From: a virus
Length of the DNA: 64,000 bases
Direction: 5' to 3' (one strand)
IMG/VR virus record: IMGVR_UViG_3300038417_000475
Span: 21,152-85,151 of that record
Below, piece after piece: positions 23,544 to 32,244 of the stretch (positions are counted from its first letter, which is position 1; every line of letters starts with the position of its first letter). The position numbers and the translations under genes are program-made. Under the pieces are notes generated by a model, which was not told the DNA's origin, made no database searches, and worked only from the letters and a program-made list of their open reading frames with translations.

Positions 23544-24343
23544 TACGTTTGCTCCACGATGAAGGAGACTATTTGATTGGCCGCGTTACTCGAGAGCCAG
23601 ATACTGTTCGTATTAGCCACACCTAAGCTCAAATCCTCACGGGCTACCAGGGTCCGGCTCTTGGTGGGATCCAGGACCGATACCTTGTCGAAGGCCACAT
23701 AACACATGCCGGTGTTGTTGGGATGACCTTGCAACAGCACTTTATACCCGGTCGGTATGACAAATGCGGGCACGGGATAAGCAGTACTCGGGACGACGCA
23801 GGTGACTGTGAACGCCACTCCCGAGCTGGGGTTCGGTGGAGGAACCAGGCCACCGATCGCAGTCAGGATAAGGATTAAAGTCGCTTGTACAGCCTGAAGA
23901 GTTGCCTGGCTTGCCCTCGTGGACAGGGGAACATCCAACGCGAGGGCTATATTCGCATTGGCGATGACATAAGGAGTCCCCCGTTCTACCTGGACGCCAC
24001 CTGGCAAAGTCGGGAAAGTAATCGTGTCACTGGTATTGGAACTGATGAGGACAGGATACCTCTGGCCCCCAATGTCCATCTGGAGGTGAGCGCCGGGCCA
24101 GATATTAGCCCCCCAGTACTTGGAGCTATCCCTGAGAGTTGTGGGGCTTCCCCCTGTGGCTATGCCGAAATCCAGAGGCACGAGGCCGGTTATAGGCATG
24201 CCTAAGGAGGCAAAGATCTTAAGCAGGTCTGCACGCCCTCCAGTAGGGCCTCTCTCCGCAACTAGCTGCTTGATGGCCTCGACCAGCTCATGTAACTCAG
24301 TCCACGGAGCTTCCGGAAGTTTGTCTCTAAGCCCCAATACCAT
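23543..24343 (-). CDS. Putative structural protein, 266 aa
   Basis: An N-terminal helix (LHELVEAIKQLVAERG) then a beta-rich body, a short coiled linker near 150, and a second beta domain. Layout of a virion adaptor or fibre base. The helix-plus-beta architecture is shared loosely with the protein at 22617. No family recognised. Confidence 0.55.
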   Translation of the reverse strand: MVLGLRDKLPEAPWTELHELVEAIKQLVAERGPTGGRADLLKIFASLGMPITGLVPLDFGIATGGSPTTLRDSSKYWGANIWPGAHLQMDIGGQRYPVLISSNTSDTITFPTLPGGVQVERGTPYVIANANIALALDVPLSTRASQATLQAVQATLILILTAIGGLVPPPNPSSGVAFTVTCVVPSTAYPVPAFVIPTGYKVLLQGHPNNTGMCYVAFDKVSVLDPTKSRTLVAREDLSLGVANTNSIWLSSNAANQIVSFIVEQT

Positions 24344-24354
24344 ATCTCACCACC

Positions 24355-25296
24355 TTACGAGATGGGTAATGCAGTGATGCCGAAGTAGTTCAGGCCCATC
24401 AGTCCGGCCTTTCCGCTGCCGCAGACATCACAGGCATGAGCATTATCAGCAAAGCCCACCAGATGGTTGTCATCAATCACCAGCTGGCCAGGGCTAGGAG
24501 TATTCACCACTTGGATTCCCACCCCGTTGACCGGATCGGTGGTAGATACCTTATTGCTCAGGATCTTCCGGTATGGCCGGCTGGAGCTGTTCTGCACATC
24601 CTGGATTCCGATGGCGCCGGTCGGGACCTGAATAATATTCCTTCTGGTCACGCAGCCGCCCCCGTTGTTGCGGACAGCCACGGTCACGAAGTCATCAAAG
24701 CGGCAGTCCTCAACTATGGTCCAAGGAGCATCACTGCCCACTCCGCCGGCATAGACGCCATAGGTTGCTACCCCATTGCCGCCGAAGCAGCAATCGTGGA
24801 CATGAGACCTCCAGGTATTCAAGCCCCAAGCATCCTCAGCCACGCCGATACAGAGCTTCGCCGCCAGCTGATGGAAGCCTAAGCCCGCAATCTCCACTGA
24901 ATCGGCCTTGATGTTGATAAGCTCCATATTGTCGGATAAGCCACCCTTGATAGTCGGCTGCCCCCAAGTCAAGCCTGAGGACATGTTGCCCAGTATCTTC
25001 AGTCCCTTCTGGGTCACTACAAGAGTTCCAGCCTCAATGGTAGTCGCGTACTGAATTCCCACCAGGATGATGTCGTAGGGACTGGCCACGGCCAGGGCTT
25101 TGGTGATGGTGGCGAAGGCCTTGGACCAGGGGTAGCCTGCCCAGGAATCACTGCCGCCGGTCGCTCCATTCACACACCATATAGTGCCTGGCATGTTCAC
25201 TGCACCGAGTATCCCTCCAGGAGCTACAAGGGAGCCACTCGGCCCCAGGTTCATTGGGCCGTAAATTCTCTCTCCTGCAATACGTTCGCCTATCAT
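24355..25296 (-). CDS. Right-handed beta-helix protein
   Basis: 313 residues from ATG 25296 (RBS AAGGAGG); an upstream in-frame ATG at 25368 lies inside the preceding gene. A periodic strand pattern (WTIVEDCRFDDFV, KILSNKVSTT, LVIDDNHLVGF) typical of pectin-lyase-like beta helices, and an early W-x-D-A-F-x-T-I-type segment (WSKAFATITKAL). Such proteins are tail spikes, adhesins or polysaccharide-binding proteins. A CDVCG pair near the C-terminus is unusual. Confidence 0.7.
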   Translation of the reverse strand: MIGERIAGERIYGPMNLGPSGSLVAPGGILGAVNMPGTIWCVNGATGGSDSWAGYPWSKAFATITKALAVASPYDIILVGIQYATTIEAGTLVVTQKGLKILGNMSSGLTWGQPTIKGGLSDNMELINIKADSVEIAGLGFHQLAAKLCIGVAEDAWGLNTWRSHVHDCCFGGNGVATYGVYAGGVGSDAPWTIVEDCRFDDFVTVAVRNNGGGCVTRRNIIQVPTGAIGIQDVQNSSSRPYRKILSNKVSTTDPVNGVGIQVVNTPSPGQLVIDDNHLVGFADNAHACDVCGSGKAGLMGLNYFGITALPIS

Positions 25297-25307
25297 CAGT
25301 AGCCTCC

Positions 25308-25655
25308 TTAGAAGTACTCGTAGTCCACAACGGTCAGGCAGCCAGCGTCTGCTGAGTCTGCATAGCATTTCAGAGTTCCCAGAAACTCCTTCTCCCTCAG
25401 CTCATCTGCCTTGATCACCACCATTAAGCCTTTTGGCACAGAATACTGGGCCCTTATAAGGGTTTGGGATGAACCTGCCGGTGTGCCTATCGAGGGGTCA
25501 ATGGTGACATCATCCCGGAAGTAGATGATGTGGTCTGCACTTCCGCCTGAATTGTCAATAGTGATATCAGTCATCCTCAGCTTCCGCTCATAGGGAACTG
25601 TTGCCAGGGTGACAATGTTTCCGACTGCGAATGCTGCTGTTCTCGCTGTAGCCAT
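25308..25655 (-). CDS. Putative structural protein, 115 aa
   Basis: A single beta-sandwich-like domain, Thr/Ser/Ile-rich, with Cys near the end. Small soluble proteins of this kind decorate virions; assignment is by context only. Confidence 0.5.
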   Translation of the reverse strand: MATARTAAFAVGNIVTLATVPYERKLRMTDITIDNSGGSADHIIYFRDDVTIDPSIGTPAGSSQTLIRAQYSVPKGLMVVIKADELREKEFLGTLKCYADSADAGCLTVVDYEYF

Positions 25656-25705
25656 CTCTCATACCTCCAATGTGAAATTGTAGATCACGTCGCGGTAATC
25701 CAAAA

Positions 25706-26485
25706 TCAGAACGATTGCATCTCGGTGTACCACTCGATGAGAGTGGCTTTGTCCTGCATCTGTTCCCACCTGGAGTCGTCGATCACCTTCGCCCCGACAG
25801 GGACGGACGGGATCACGGCTCCCATTGGCGTCTGGGTCGGTGCCAGCGCCGCCGCCTGGGCCTGCATCGACTTGGCCAGCACTTCTCTGAGCGGGCACTT
25901 GTTGATATAGAAGTCGATGGTCACCTTTTCGAAGTCTACGCCATCGACAAAGGGAGCCAGCACGAAGGCCGTCTGGCTGTATATCGCGTACAACTTCCAC
26001 AGCGGGCTTCTGTCCGGGCTGTCATCAGGCCTCTTGGCACCGAGGTACCTGTAGTACTGGTTGGTGATATCCGGGAAGATGGAGTTCGAGCCCACAGTGT
26101 ACACATACTGGCTCTTGGGCACATAGAGCTGGACGAAATAGTTGCCCTTATGGAGGCCAATGGCTATCTCGTACAGGATGCCAGTCTGGGCCGGATAAGC
26201 CTGCAGGGTGCCGGAGATGCCCGGCGGGGAAGCCATATTGGGGACATTCTGGTTTGACAGGTCGAGGAGCTGGTAGTCTGACCCCGGGAGCTTCAGAGCC
26301 ACCGGGAACTTCACCAGGACCGGATCTGCCGCAACCTCGAAGGTGCGACCAGAGGCCCAGGCGAAGCCGGCCTGGTTGGGGAACAACGATGAGAATTTGA
26401 ACCAGGAGCCTTTCTTGGCGAGGACATCCTCAGGGCGTACAGAAATGTCTGCTTTGCCGAATAACTTGGCAAGTTCTATGATCAT
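25706..26485 (-). CDS. Candidate major structural protein, 259 aa
   Basis: A beta-rich protein (LLDLSNQNVP, YEIAIGLHKGNYFVQLYVPK, YRYLGAKRP) with a polar Ala/Gln-rich helix near residues 205-220. It is followed by two tandem small genes and another protein of similar size (27181). Pairs of this kind can be capsid proteins, but there is no motif to prove it. RBS of the GGAGGA type. Confidence 0.5.
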   Translation of the reverse strand: MIIELAKLFGKADISVRPEDVLAKKGSWFKFSSLFPNQAGFAWASGRTFEVAADPVLVKFPVALKLPGSDYQLLDLSNQNVPNMASPPGISGTLQAYPAQTGILYEIAIGLHKGNYFVQLYVPKSQYVYTVGSNSIFPDITNQYYRYLGAKRPDDSPDRSPLWKLYAIYSQTAFVLAPFVDGVDFEKVTIDFYINKCPLREVLAKSMQAQAAALAPTQTPMGAVIPSVPVGAKVIDDSRWEQMQDKATLIEWYTEMQSF

Positions 26486-26582
26486 TTGCGTTCCTCCGTT
26501 TTCTTCTCTCTTCTCCCGAGAGTACGCTATGATGGGCGCTGCCCCGGCTTACCAGGGCAGCGCATTATTCTGTTGTGAAGGT

Positions 26583-26849
26583 TTACTCTGCGTCGACCAG
26601 CATGGCAATGTAGACCACATCACCAGTAGTCGCTGGCTCCCAGTCACTCCAGCTGCCAGAATAGACATTCTTCTCTACAGTTACCGTCAACACATTCCCG
26701 GATATGGACCATGAGGTTGCTAGCAGAGTGGAGGTGGTAAATTTGTTACAGATAGCTACTAGTGCAGACTTGATGTGCACAAACTCGCCAAACTCCTGGA
26801 CGACCTGTCCCCCAGCAGTTAGAGCAGTAGCTACTTTCATCATAAGCAT
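26583..26849 (-). CDS. Small beta protein, copy B of a tandem pair
   Basis: 88 residues sharing with the upstream neighbour the order F-T/V-Q-E-F-G-E-F-V, S-A-L-V, A-x-S-W-x-I-x-x-N-x-L-x-V-T-V and an A-T-T-x-D-V segment, ending in Asp-Ala/Gly-Glu. A single beta domain; a likely duplicated virion component. Confidence 0.6.
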   Translation of the reverse strand: MLMMKVATALTAGGQVVQEFGEFVHIKSALVAICNKFTTSTLLATSWSISGNVLTVTVEKNVYSGSWSDWEPATTGDVVYIAMLVDAE

Positions 26850-26858
26850 AGTAGCCTC

Positions 26859-27158
26859 CTACTCCCCATCCACAGTCATAGTGCAAATACAGCCTTGCAC
26901 GTCGGACGTAGTTGCATTTACCCATGCTCCGGGACTTCCGATATTCTCCTTGTCCACGGTCACAACCAGGGTATTGTTGTTGGTAATAGCCCAAGAGCAT
27001 GCCACTTCATAGGAACTCTTGAAGGGATTGGCGATAGTCACCAACGCCGAAACGATGTTCACAAACTCGCCAAACTCTTGAGTAAAAGCTCCGCTACCGA
27101 GTCCAGTTTGCCCAGACGAAGAACCTAGAGTCACTGTCTTTTGTAACAGCATACTCAA
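26859..27158 (-). CDS. Small beta protein, copy A of a tandem pair
   Basis: 99 residues, paralogous to the gene at 26583 (shared QEFGEFV, SALV, TVDGE-like end). The extra N-terminal Gly/Ser-rich segment makes it slightly longer. Tandem duplication within the presumed structural cluster. Confidence 0.6.
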   Translation of the reverse strand: MSMLLQKTVTLGSSSGQTGLGSGAFTQEFGEFVNIVSALVTIANPFKSSYEVACSWAITNNNTLVVTVDKENIGSPGAWVNATTSDVQGCICTMTVDGE

Positions 27159-27180
27159 TACCTCCTTGCCCTAACCCAGG

Positions 27181-28032
27181 CTAGAGCGACTTATTCTGCG
27201 ACTGCGCGACTATGAGAGAGATCATCTCGAAGTCCGTGTCGTTGGTGGCCGTTGCCGGGCCATCAGGCATCACATCCACCAGCTGGGTCTTCAGAGGCGG
27301 GATGATGATGGGCTTCTCGAAGCGGGTGAACGAGACCTCCCTGCCGACGCCCCAGGTCTTCTTGTAGTTCCGGGAACAAGGCTGAGGAGGAGAAGCCGTG
27401 CCGCCCAGGGTGAACTGAATACCCTCGATCTTGGGGACCTGGATCTTCTCGATGGCTCCGAGATGGATCATGCCGGCATACTGCCACATGGTTTGCGACG
27501 GGATATAGCCGTTGGTTGGCTTGGTGCCACCAGTAAGACCAGTGGTCAACCAGTCAAACACACCCGCCGAAGTGCCACCATAAAGACCTAGAGAAGCTGT
27601 CTTCAGTGGGTTCAACAGCACCCCGCCGACATCCTTCGGCCTCATCGGCCAGATATCGAGCTGGGTGCCCTGGGCCAGGATGCCGCCGAATGAAGACTGG
27701 GTCTGCCACTTCACCGCTTCGATGGTCGCCAGGATGTTCAGGATCTCCTCGGCGATCATGATGGCAATGTCCTCCTGCTCCTTATTGCGGAAGATCATGT
27801 CCAGCTTGGAACAGACGGCGTTGACTTCATCAGGCGATAACCCCATCAGGGTGAGGGCGACTGCCGTTTTTCCGGAGTCGATCAGGGCGGCTGTCCAGTT
27901 AAAGGACCCGCCGTTCAGGAATGCCAGGGAGCCCAGCGGACTGTTGACTGTAGACCAGTCGAAAGGCTTGGGGCCCGGTGGCGCCTGCTGGATGAGATTG
28001 TTATTCTTGCAAAACGTGTAGATAAGTGCCAT
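27181..28032 (-). CDS. Candidate structural protein, 283 aa
   Basis: A helix (PDEVNAVCSKLDMIFRN) and helix-rich middle, flanked by aromatic beta segments and a C-terminal sheet (RFEKPIIIPPLKTQLVDVMP). Cytoplasmic, no TM. The strong RBS and position between duplicated small genes and amphipathic proteins suggest a virion component; an enzyme is not excluded. Confidence 0.5.
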   Translation of the reverse strand: MALIYTFCKNNNLIQQAPPGPKPFDWSTVNSPLGSLAFLNGGSFNWTAALIDSGKTAVALTLMGLSPDEVNAVCSKLDMIFRNKEQEDIAIMIAEEILNILATIEAVKWQTQSSFGGILAQGTQLDIWPMRPKDVGGVLLNPLKTASLGLYGGTSAGVFDWLTTGLTGGTKPTNGYIPSQTMWQYAGMIHLGAIEKIQVPKIEGIQFTLGGTASPPQPCSRNYKKTWGVGREVSFTRFEKPIIIPPLKTQLVDVMPDGPATATNDTDFEMISLIVAQSQNKSL

Positions 28033-28085
28033 TGTTCTGAAGTTCCTCCTTCTTCCTAATTTTCTGCGGCTCTGCCGCTTGTTAC

Positions 28086-28532
28086 CTAGAGACTGCCTCT
28101 TGCCCCCTGCATGGCCACAGACTGAGTGAGATGAGCCTGGGTGAAGGCACTCAGGCCGGGCACCGCAGTACGGAGACCTTCAGGCGCGGCGGCTATTAAC
28201 TCAGCAGGACTCTCTTTCACCTTGAGCCCATCTCCTATAGCCTTAGCTTTCTGTCCCGTCAGCTGATTCAGCTTCAGGTTGGCCGTGGATTCCCCCTTCG
28301 CGAGCAGAGAAGAAACCTTCGGCACTCCGGGGATATTCTCCTCAACCTTGGAGACGATAGGGGCTACCCTGGGCAAACGCAGGCCTGAAATACTTGCCGT
28401 ACCTCCCAGGTTAGGTACCTTGCCGGCGATCTTGGACATGATGCCCGATATACTGGGCGCTCCATTGGGCAGGATCGATTCAATCTTCTGCGGGATTACG
28501 ACGGGCTTTAGTAAAGCTGCTTGAACACCCAT
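28086..28532 (-). CDS. Amphipathic Pro/Ile/Val-rich protein with shared tail
   Basis: 148 residues. A succession of short I-P-x-x-P/I segments (VEENIPGVPKVSSLL) then a C-terminal tail EGLRTAVPGLSAFTQAHL followed by MQGARGSL, almost identical to the tail of the otherwise different protein at 31847. The tail may be a targeting or assembly signal. No TM helix, but the repeated amphipathic strands could lie on a membrane or particle. Confidence 0.6.
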   Translation of the reverse strand: MGVQAALLKPVVIPQKIESILPNGAPSISGIMSKIAGKVPNLGGTASISGLRLPRVAPIVSKVEENIPGVPKVSSLLAKGESTANLKLNQLTGQKAKAIGDGLKVKESPAELIAAAPEGLRTAVPGLSAFTQAHLTQSVAMQGARGSL

Positions 28533-28559
28533 GTGGATATGTCCTCCTTCTCAAAATAC

Positions 28560-28910
28560 TTAGGGCATCCATTTTTGGATATCGCCCTGGACTTTGCCGA
28601 TCGTCTCCTCAGCTGCGGTACTTACAGCATGACGGACGCCATCAACGCCATTCTTGGCATTACCGATGGCACCCTGCACCGCGTCTCTGGCTGTTGACAA
28701 GTCGGCGCCGGCCTGGCTCACCGCATCTGAGGCGGCTGACTTCGCTGAGCCGAGGACGCTTTCGGCAGTGCCTACCACAACATCTTTGGCCCCGTCAGCA
28801 ACACTGTCGACAGCACCGAGAAAGCCTTCGGCAACATCCTTCGCGCCTTCAGCAAGTCCGTCAGCAACCTTGAGAAGATCCGGTAATGTAGGTCCCTTTG
28901 CCATATCCAC
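28560..28910 (-). CDS. Apolipoprotein/LEA-like 11-mer helix protein
   Basis: 116 residues of continuous amphipathic helix with an 11-residue repeat (A-K-D-V-x-x-G-x-x-x-x: GAKDVAEGFLGAVDSVADG and relatives). The pattern is that of apolipoproteins, phasins and perilipins, which coat lipid surfaces. With the lipid-synthesis genes upstream this suggests a lipid- or membrane-coating role. Coiled-coil alternatives exist. Confidence 0.65.
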   Translation of the reverse strand: MDMAKGPTLPDLLKVADGLAEGAKDVAEGFLGAVDSVADGAKDVVVGTAESVLGSAKSAASDAVSQAGADLSTARDAVQGAIGNAKNGVDGVRHAVSTAAEETIGKVQGDIQKWMP

Positions 28911-28948
28911 ACCTCCTTCGGTGATATTTGGGGGAAGCAGCTAAAGCA

Positions 28949-28995
28949 AAAGGGTTGGGGACCCAACAGCTTTAGCTGTTCCCCAACCCTTTTTT
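28949..28995 (-). terminator. Strong hairpin upstream of the 28910 gene
   Basis: A 13-bp perfect stem (AAAGGGTTGGGGA and its complement) with an inner AACAGCTAAAGCTGTT palindrome. On the minus strand it is followed by CCCTTTTGCTTT, on the plus strand by six T. It sits between the promoter at 29020-29049 and the gene it would serve, so it may work as an attenuator as well as end the subtilase transcript. Confidence 0.7.
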
Positions 28996-29019
28996 ATTCG
29001 GTTATTGAATTACGGTATT

Positions 29020-29049
29020 AGACTATTAGAACGCTTCCTACGTTGTCAA
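29020..29049 (-). promoter_or_regulatory. Minus-strand promoter, TTGACAACG class
   Basis: TTGACA (29044-29049), spacer 18 bp starting ACGTAGG, TAGTCT (29020-29025). Reads into the hairpin at 28949-28995. Confidence 0.6.
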
Positions 29050-29069
29050 TAGGGTATGCTCAATTTACG

Positions 29070-31388
29070 TTACATTTGATTGTCGATATACGTTTTCAGA
29101 AGCGAATAATTTATAAGTCCCCAACCGTAATCATTGCTCTTGGCTGAGGCATAATCGCCATATATCGACATCGCAGCCTTGATATGCTCCGTGGTCAGGA
29201 CCTTCCCCTTTTTACGGGCATACTGGATCGCCAGGGCTGTCACGTATGCGGCATGGGGTGTGGCCATTGACGTGCCGGAAATCGCGGCAAGCTGCGGAGG
29301 TCCGTCTCCAAGCTGCATGGCTGCGATATATCCGTTGGAAGTCGAAAGGATATCCACACCCGGAGCCACCACGTCGGGCTTGATGAATCCGGCTTTCGTG
29401 GGGCCTCGAGAGGAGAAGCTGGCTATGTTTCCGTGGATATCCACAGCTCCGACAGTCAACGCATCCGGTGAACAGCCGGGGCCTCCTACAGTCATCTGGC
29501 CAGGGCCGCTGTTGCCGGCAGCGATACAACAGATGATCCCAAGTTGCGTCATGGCGGTGATGGCCTGGCATTCCGGGTCATTCAGGTAATCATCGGGTTC
29601 GTCCCCTCCCAAAGACATCGAGATGATATCGGCTTTCCAGTGCAGAGCGTTCATCAGGCCGGCCAGTATCCAGCTTGCCATCCCTACGCCGATCCCGCCG
29701 CCCAGGACTTTGAACGGACGAACCTCTGCTCCCGGAGCTCCGCCCTTGAGCAACGCTCCTCGCGCAGGCCCGGCGAGAACCTTAAAAGGCCTCCCGCCGA
29801 TGCAGGTGTTACACCAGGTATTGTGGATAAAAGCCATACCTTGTTTACCAGCAAGGTAATAAGGGCTTTCTGGGTCAAGGGTGAAATCATAGAGGAACCC
29901 CTTGAAGTCTATCTCCTCAACAGATTTGGGCAATAGGTAAGGGGCTGTTCTGTGAACTTCAGTGTAGAGAGGCCTTTTCAGCTTCAGGTAGGGAATCAAC
30001 GCCTCGGTCATCCGGGTAAATCCTGCATCTACAGCAGATACTTGGTAACAAACCTTCTTCCCTTTACCAGAAGGTTTCTGTTTTGTAAACCGTCCTCCAA
30101 AACCTAGAACACCGAACAGGCTAACGATTTGCTGTGCCAGTTGCCTTGAAGTAGTGCTAACCCTGCATCTAGCACGATCAGGGTCGAAATGACCATCACC
30201 ATCTATGATCCCGGCCAGCACTGCCAGGAGTACATTCGTGGGTTGTTTTAAGAGCCTCTCCGGTATGGTATTCTCTTTCCGTCTTAGACCTAGCGCAATG
30301 AACTCTCTTTTCAATCCTGATACCTCAATGCTTCTACTCTTCTTGCGTTTTTTGGGAGTCCAAGCACAATAATGATAGCCGAGCTGCTTCAGATATGTCT
30401 CAATAGCAGGCCCTTCGTCATGGTGTAGAGAAAGGTTCACGGCACTGTGATGGAAACAGCCCTCAGCTATGAACAGCCCTGCCAAGTAGGCCAGATCTGT
30501 ATTCACAGTCTGTACGAAAGGCAGATTGATGATCTGCTCATTCGTAGCCAGACCGTAATTTCTATGGGACTGAATCAGGTCAGAAGCTCTCACATCCCTG
30601 TATCTTTTGCACCGTGGCTCATAGATTTTGAATGGATGCCACGGAGTTGTCACAAATTCAGATGTCCCGGCTTTCACTTTTATCAATTTGCCGTCGAAAG
30701 GAATCTTGTGTACAGCCAAGACCCTTACAGGTTTTCTGAAGCCGATCGTCCATGTGGGATCTACGGGTATTTTGGTAAATCCCAGTTCACTCTGGACCTC
30801 TGGAACCTTCAAATTCTCATAGAGGTCTTGGAATCGCACAAGGCCACAGAACGTAGTATAGACAAAGGCTTCTCCCTCAATGCAACCATGGCCGACCTCA
30901 TCGAACATAAAAGGCTGGCCGGGTACCGATGATTTACCATGTCCGAAGTATCCCTGGACCGCGAAATCCAAGGCTGTACCGGTATCGAGCACTGCAACTT
31001 TTACACCTTTGCCGGTGATACCGTCCGCGGCAGCTACGTCCGCTCCCACCATCTGCCCGCTCACCGATGTCGGGATCCTCTCGTGCGAGGAGTCGGAGGC
31101 GGCATAAGCCATGGCTTTCGCCGGCCCCGTGATGGGGTTGGAGAGGAAGAGGTTGATGAACTTGGAAAACTTCTGATCTACCGGCATGGTGATGCGGATG
31201 GCCCGTATCTGCTCCGGTTTCACGTTGAGCACATAAGGCACAGCTTCTATCGCCGCTACCTGGTTAGGCTGGATATCCACCTTCACAAAATTGAAATCGA
31301 GAGGAGCAGGGAATATACCCATCTTGGTCAGAGAAATGTTGACCTCGGCAAGATGAATAGGGTCTACCTGGACAAGGTATTTAGCCAT
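29070..31388 (-). CDS. Subtilisin-like serine protease with intein
   Basis: A 772-residue precursor of an S8 subtilase. Catalytic Asp135 in VAVLDTG, His167 in EVGHG, Asn626 in AAGNSGPG (oxyanion hole) and Ser707 in GTSMATPH. An N-terminal inhibitor-like domain (about 1-70, strand-rich, VNISL, VPYVLNV) may be a propeptide. A 355-residue intein splits the His motif between Gly168 and Thr524. Excision would give a 417-residue protease with an intact GHGT motif. No signal peptide, so it may act inside the cell or on virion proteins (a maturation protease). Promoter not seen. Confidence 0.9.
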   Translation of the reverse strand: MAKYLVQVDPIHLAEVNISLTKMGIFPAPLDFNFVKVDIQPNQVAAIEAVPYVLNVKPEQIRAIRITMPVDQKFSKFINLFLSNPITGPAKAMAYAASDSSHERIPTSVSGQMVGADVAAADGITGKGVKVAVLDTGTALDFAVQGYFGHGKSSVPGQPFMFDEVGHGCIEGEAFVYTTFCGLVRFQDLYENLKVPEVQSELGFTKIPVDPTWTIGFRKPVRVLAVHKIPFDGKLIKVKAGTSEFVTTPWHPFKIYEPRCKRYRDVRASDLIQSHRNYGLATNEQIINLPFVQTVNTDLAYLAGLFIAEGCFHHSAVNLSLHHDEGPAIETYLKQLGYHYCAWTPKKRKKSRSIEVSGLKREFIALGLRRKENTIPERLLKQPTNVLLAVLAGIIDGDGHFDPDRARCRVSTTSRQLAQQIVSLFGVLGFGGRFTKQKPSGKGKKVCYQVSAVDAGFTRMTEALIPYLKLKRPLYTEVHRTAPYLLPKSVEEIDFKGFLYDFTLDPESPYYLAGKQGMAFIHNTWCNTCIGGRPFKVLAGPARGALLKGGAPGAEVRPFKVLGGGIGVGMASWILAGLMNALHWKADIISMSLGGDEPDDYLNDPECQAITAMTQLGIICCIAAGNSGPGQMTVGGPGCSPDALTVGAVDIHGNIASFSSRGPTKAGFIKPDVVAPGVDILSTSNGYIAAMQLGDGPPQLAAISGTSMATPHAAYVTALAIQYARKKGKVLTTEHIKAAMSIYGDYASAKSNDYGWGLINYSLLKTYIDNQM
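29820..30884 (-). other. LAGLIDADG intein in the subtilase active site
   Basis: Residues 169-523 of the protease precursor. N-terminal Cys169 (CIEGEAFVYT), block-B-like TTPWH around 246-251, two LAGLIDADG motifs (LAGLFIAEG at 302-310 and LAGIIDGDG at 391-399), C-terminal GMAFIHN ending in His-Asn523, and +1 Thr. All hallmarks needed for splicing and homing are visible. It is inserted between the Gly and Thr of the catalytic HGT. Confidence 0.9.
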
Positions 31389-31395
31389 CTCTACC

Positions 31396-31791
31396 TCACT
31401 CTGTAGGGATATTCAAAGCGCCCTCAATACGTCCCAACCTGGTCGAGATATCCTGCAGGGGCTCTGCCAGTTCCTTTTGAGTCACGCAATTCTCAAGGTG
31501 AGCGGTTATCCGTGTATCTGTCACCGCTAGCGCCCCCTTGATTTCGGCCAGGTCCTTTATCATCCGGCCGCCTATGTCCACTAAACTTTTGTCCACTTCC
31601 GCCTTGTGATTTTCATGCGCTCTCCACAGTTTATCGAGAGAATCACCCTGGTCCTTCTGTACCTTCCCCTGGGCTTTCTGCGTATCCGTAATCTCCTGAT
31701 ACCGTCTCCCGAATGTCCATGCCGTGGTCAGGGCACCGGCAGCAACTCCTCCTACGCTGGAGATCGTATACCACAATGCGTTTAAGTCCAT
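31396..31791 (-). CDS. Membrane-anchored coiled-coil protein, 131 aa
   Basis: One N-terminal TM segment (ALWYTISSVGGVAAGALTTA) followed by about 100 residues of heptad-rich coiled coil, including a Cys near 106. A single-pass layout like phage spanin or holin-related proteins, or a scaffold tethered to a membrane. No lysis enzyme nearby. Confidence 0.6.
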   Translation of the reverse strand: MDLNALWYTISSVGGVAAGALTTAWTFGRRYQEITDTQKAQGKVQKDQGDSLDKLWRAHENHKAEVDKSLVDIGGRMIKDLAEIKGALAVTDTRITAHLENCVTQKELAEPLQDISTRLGRIEGALNIPTE

Positions 31792-31846
31792 ATCTCATCA
31801 ACTTCACACCCACCCCCAGGCCTCACCCACAGGTTGACGGCCTCCT

Positions 31847-32239
31847 TTATAAGCTACCTCTTGCCCCTTGCATATCTACCGACTGAGTCAGATGCGTTGT
31901 GGTGAAGGCGCTCAAGCCCGGCACCGCAGTACGCAGACCTTCAGGCACCGACTCTATCAGCTCGGGCGCGGCCTCTGTTACCTCAGGGGTTTGTATCTCA
32001 GGGGCTGCCGCAGCAACATTTGCTCGTATTTCGGAAATATCATTGATCATGCCGGGAGTCGGCAACCGCTTTTTCGGCATCTTCCGGATATCGGTTATCA
32101 TGCTGGTCTTTCCAACGGTAGGCAGATCAGGAAGCTGACCGGCCACACGGAGCAGTAATGGGGACACCCGAGGAAGAGCAGTGCCCTGCTCAACTTTTGA
32201 AATCCGAGAGGCAAATGTCTTTAACGGATTCATCTTCAT
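31847..32239 (-). CDS. Pro/Ile-rich protein with the shared C-terminal tail
   Basis: 130 residues; the tail PEGLRTAVPGLSAFTTTHL followed by MQGARGSL is nearly identical to that of the protein at 28086. The body differs (RVAGQLPDLPTVGKT). The shared 35-residue ending on two dissimilar bodies is the notable feature. Confidence 0.6.
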   Translation of the reverse strand: MKMNPLKTFASRISKVEQGTALPRVSPLLLRVAGQLPDLPTVGKTSMITDIRKMPKKRLPTPGMINDISEIRANVAAAAPEIQTPEVTEAAPELIESVPEGLRTAVPGLSAFTTTHLTQSVDMQGARGSL

Positions 32240-32244
32240 CCCCC

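Noticed and set aside
25296-25368. Upstream ATG of the beta-helix gene
   Set aside because: It lies within the preceding gene and lacks an RBS; ATG 25296 follows AAGGAGG and a stop.
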